A stretch of 64,000 bases of DNA from Fodinibacter sp038258215. GTDB taxonomy: Bacteria > Actinomycetota > Actinomycetes > Actinomycetales > Dermatophilaceae. The stretch spans positions 1 through 64,000 of the forward strand of contig JBBSQC010000003.1 in assembly GCA_038258215.1 (NCBI GenBank), given 5' to 3'. Positions 62,622 to 64,000 of the stretch are shown piece by piece. A program made the position numbers and the translations under genes. The first letter of the stretch is position 1. Each line of letters starts with the position of its first letter. The notes under the pieces are model-generated. The model was not told the origin of the DNA. It searched no databases and saw only the letters and a list, made by a program, of their open reading frames with translations.

Positions 62622-64000
62622 ATGCGCGTCATGGCCCAGATGGCGATGGTGATGAACCTCGACAAGTGCATCGGGTGCCACACCTGCTCGGTCACCTGCA
62701 AGCAGGCGTGGACCAACCGGGCCGGCACCGAGTACGTCTGGTTCAACAACGTCGAGACCAGACCGGGACTGGGCTATCCGAGGGGATACCAGGACCAGGA
62801 GAAGTGGCAGGGTGGCTGGGTCCTCAAGCCCAGCGGTCGGCTCACCCTCAAGGCGGGCGGTCGCTTCAAGAAGCTCATGACGATCTTCTCCAACCCCAAG
62901 ATGCCGAGCATCCAGGACTACTACGAGCCGTGGACCTACGACTACGACACCCTCCTCAACGCGCCGGCGCAGAAGCACTTCCCCGTCGCGCGTCCGCACA
63001 GCCTGATCTCGGGCAAGCCGATGAACGTGTCCTGGTCGGCCAACTGGGACGACGACCTCGGGGGCAGCCGCCAGCACGCCGCCGCGGACCCGATGCTCAA
63101 GGGCATCGAGGACAAGGTCAAGATGGAGTTCGAGCAGACCTTCATGTTCTACCTGCCGCGGATCTGCGAGCACTGCCTCAACCCGTCGTGCGCCGCCTCG
63201 TGCCCCAGCGGGGCGATCTACAAGCGCGAGGAGGACGGCATCGTCCTCGTCGACCAGGACAAGTGCCGCGGCTGGCGGATGTGCATCACCGGCTGCCCGT
63301 ACAAGAAGGTCTACTTCAACCACAAGACCGGCAAGGCCGAGAAGTGCACCTTCTGCTACCCCCGCGTCGAGGTCGGCATCCCGACGGTGTGCGCTGAGAC
63401 CTGCGTCGGGCGCCTGCGCTACATCGGGATCATGCTCTACGACGCCGACGCGGTGCTGGAAGCGGCCTCCGTCGAGGACGACCACGACCTCTTCGAGGCC
63501 CAGCGGGGGGTCTTCCTCGACCCCTTCGACGCCGAGGTGGCGCGCGCGGCGGAGGCGGCCGGCATCCCGGGTGACTGGGTGGAGGCCGCGAAGAAGTCGC
63601 CCGTGCGTCGGTTGATCATGGACTACCGGGTCGCGTTGCCCCTGCACCCGGAGTACCGCACGATGCCGATGGTCTGGTACATCCCGCCGCTCTCGCCCGT
63701 CGCGGATGCCCTCAAGGACACCGGCCACGACGCCGAGGACCACGACAACCTGTTCCACGCGATCGACACCCTGCGCATCCCGGTGGAGTACCTCGCGAAC
63801 CTCTTCACCGCCGGTGACGTCGCGCCGGTCGAGGCGGTGCTCAAGAAGCTCGCGGCGATGCGGTCCTACATGCGGGACATCAACCTCGGGCGCGACCCCC
63901 GCTATGAGATCCCGGCGTCGGTGGGCATGGAGGGCGAGGAGATGTACGAGATGTTCCGGCTTCTCGCCATCGCCAAGTACGAGGAGCGCTACGTCATCCC
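62622..64000 (+). CDS. narH: Respiratory nitrate reductase beta subunit NarH (partial, 3' end off window)
   Basis: Translation from ATG 62622, one base after the narG stop, continues in frame to the window edge (459 codons). Cysteine groups CIGCHTCSVTC, CEHCLNPSCAASCP, CRGWRMCITGCPYKK (Trp replaces one Cys, as for the [3Fe-4S] cluster) and CTFCYPRVEVGIPTVCAETC mark the four clusters of NarH. It passes electrons from NarI to NarG. narJ and narI should follow beyond the window. Confidence 0.97.
   Translation, partial: MRVMAQMAMVMNLDKCIGCHTCSVTCKQAWTNRAGTEYVWFNNVETRPGLGYPRGYQDQEKWQGGWVLKPSGRLTLKAGGRFKKLMTIFSNPKMPSIQDYYEPWTYDYDTLLNAPAQKHFPVARPHSLISGKPMNVSWSANWDDDLGGSRQHAAADPMLKGIEDKVKMEFEQTFMFYLPRICEHCLNPSCAASCPSGAIYKREEDGIVLVDQDKCRGWRMCITGCPYKKVYFNHKTGKAEKCTFCYPRVEVGIPTVCAETCVGRLRYIGIMLYDADAVLEAASVEDDHDLFEAQRGVFLDPFDAEVARAAEAAGIPGDWVEAAKKSPVRRLIMDYRVALPLHPEYRTMPMVWYIPPLSPVADALKDTGHDAEDHDNLFHAIDTLRIPVEYLANLFTAGDVAPVEAVLKKLAAMRSYMRDINLGRDPRYEIPASVGMEGEEMYEMFRLLAIAKYEERYVI

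Overview
The window is chromosomal DNA of a high-GC actinobacterium. Codon third positions are almost all G or C, GTG starts are common, and operons are packed with 4-base ATGA/GTGA overlaps. A MATE exporter lying near dnaB, a Rv3230c/DesA3-like desaturase pair and a narK-narGH respiratory locus suggest an Intrasporangiaceae-like member (Janibacter/Phycicoccus/Tetrasphaera type). That family placement is inference. I see no rRNA, tRNA, IS element, prophage or CRISPR array. The one clear mobile element is an intein in dnaB.

Layout. 1-1326: edge of a flavoprotein gene, a lipoprotein and an OmpA-domain protein. 1447-4074: membrane fatty-acid desaturase and its ferredoxin-type reductase. 4262-9415: BMP-type nucleoside ABC transporter. 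9563-13000: four-gene overlapping operon with methylthioadenosine/purine phosphorylase and MTA/SAH-type deaminase, so 4.2-13 kb reads as nucleoside uptake plus purine salvage. 13-18.6 kb: gamma-glutamyltransferase, MATE exporter, AlkD-like glycosylase, CoA-transferase, DUF2277. 18987-21596: replicative helicase DnaB interrupted in its Walker A motif by a 412-residue intein. The intein starts with Ala and carries the Trp/Cys/Thr set of class 3 inteins, plus a LAGLIDADG endonuclease with a cysteine-rich insert.

21.7-30.2 kb: pterin dehydratase-VOC fusion, GNAT, then a likely signalling and exopolysaccharide cluster. This comprises a cellulose-synthase-like GT2, a divergent membrane-anchored GH18-like hydrolase with two chitin-binding modules, a LOV-EAL cyclic-di-GMP phosphodiesterase and a membrane GGDEF cyclase. 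A 9+9 bp dyad sits between the two divergent arms. 30.3-34.3 kb: lone lycopene cyclase followed by small metabolic genes. 34.4-39.6 kb: 5-oxoprolinase operon (pxpA, pxpB, pxpC, YcsI-like) with an NRAMP-like transporter lacking the usual metal motif, and a divergent GntR regulator over a 7+1+7 palindrome.

39.6-55.6 kb: mixed housekeeping and stress genes: RelA/SpoT-fold protein, beta-propeller lipoprotein, NYN-domain and Rieske proteins, aldehyde dehydrogenase, EVE-domain protein, CPA2 antiporter, ADHFE1-like dehydrogenase, arginine deiminase, nuclease. Three copies of a 14-bp dyad (TGACCAATAGGTCA), arranged as 53-bp tandem units, lie between the EVE and antiporter genes. The same dyad core occurs before the desaturase. 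55.6-64 kb: anaerobic nitrate respiration: mobA, narK2 preceded by a translationally coupled NarK N-terminal fragment, and a divergent three-cysteine HTH regulator overlapping narG, then narH running off the end.
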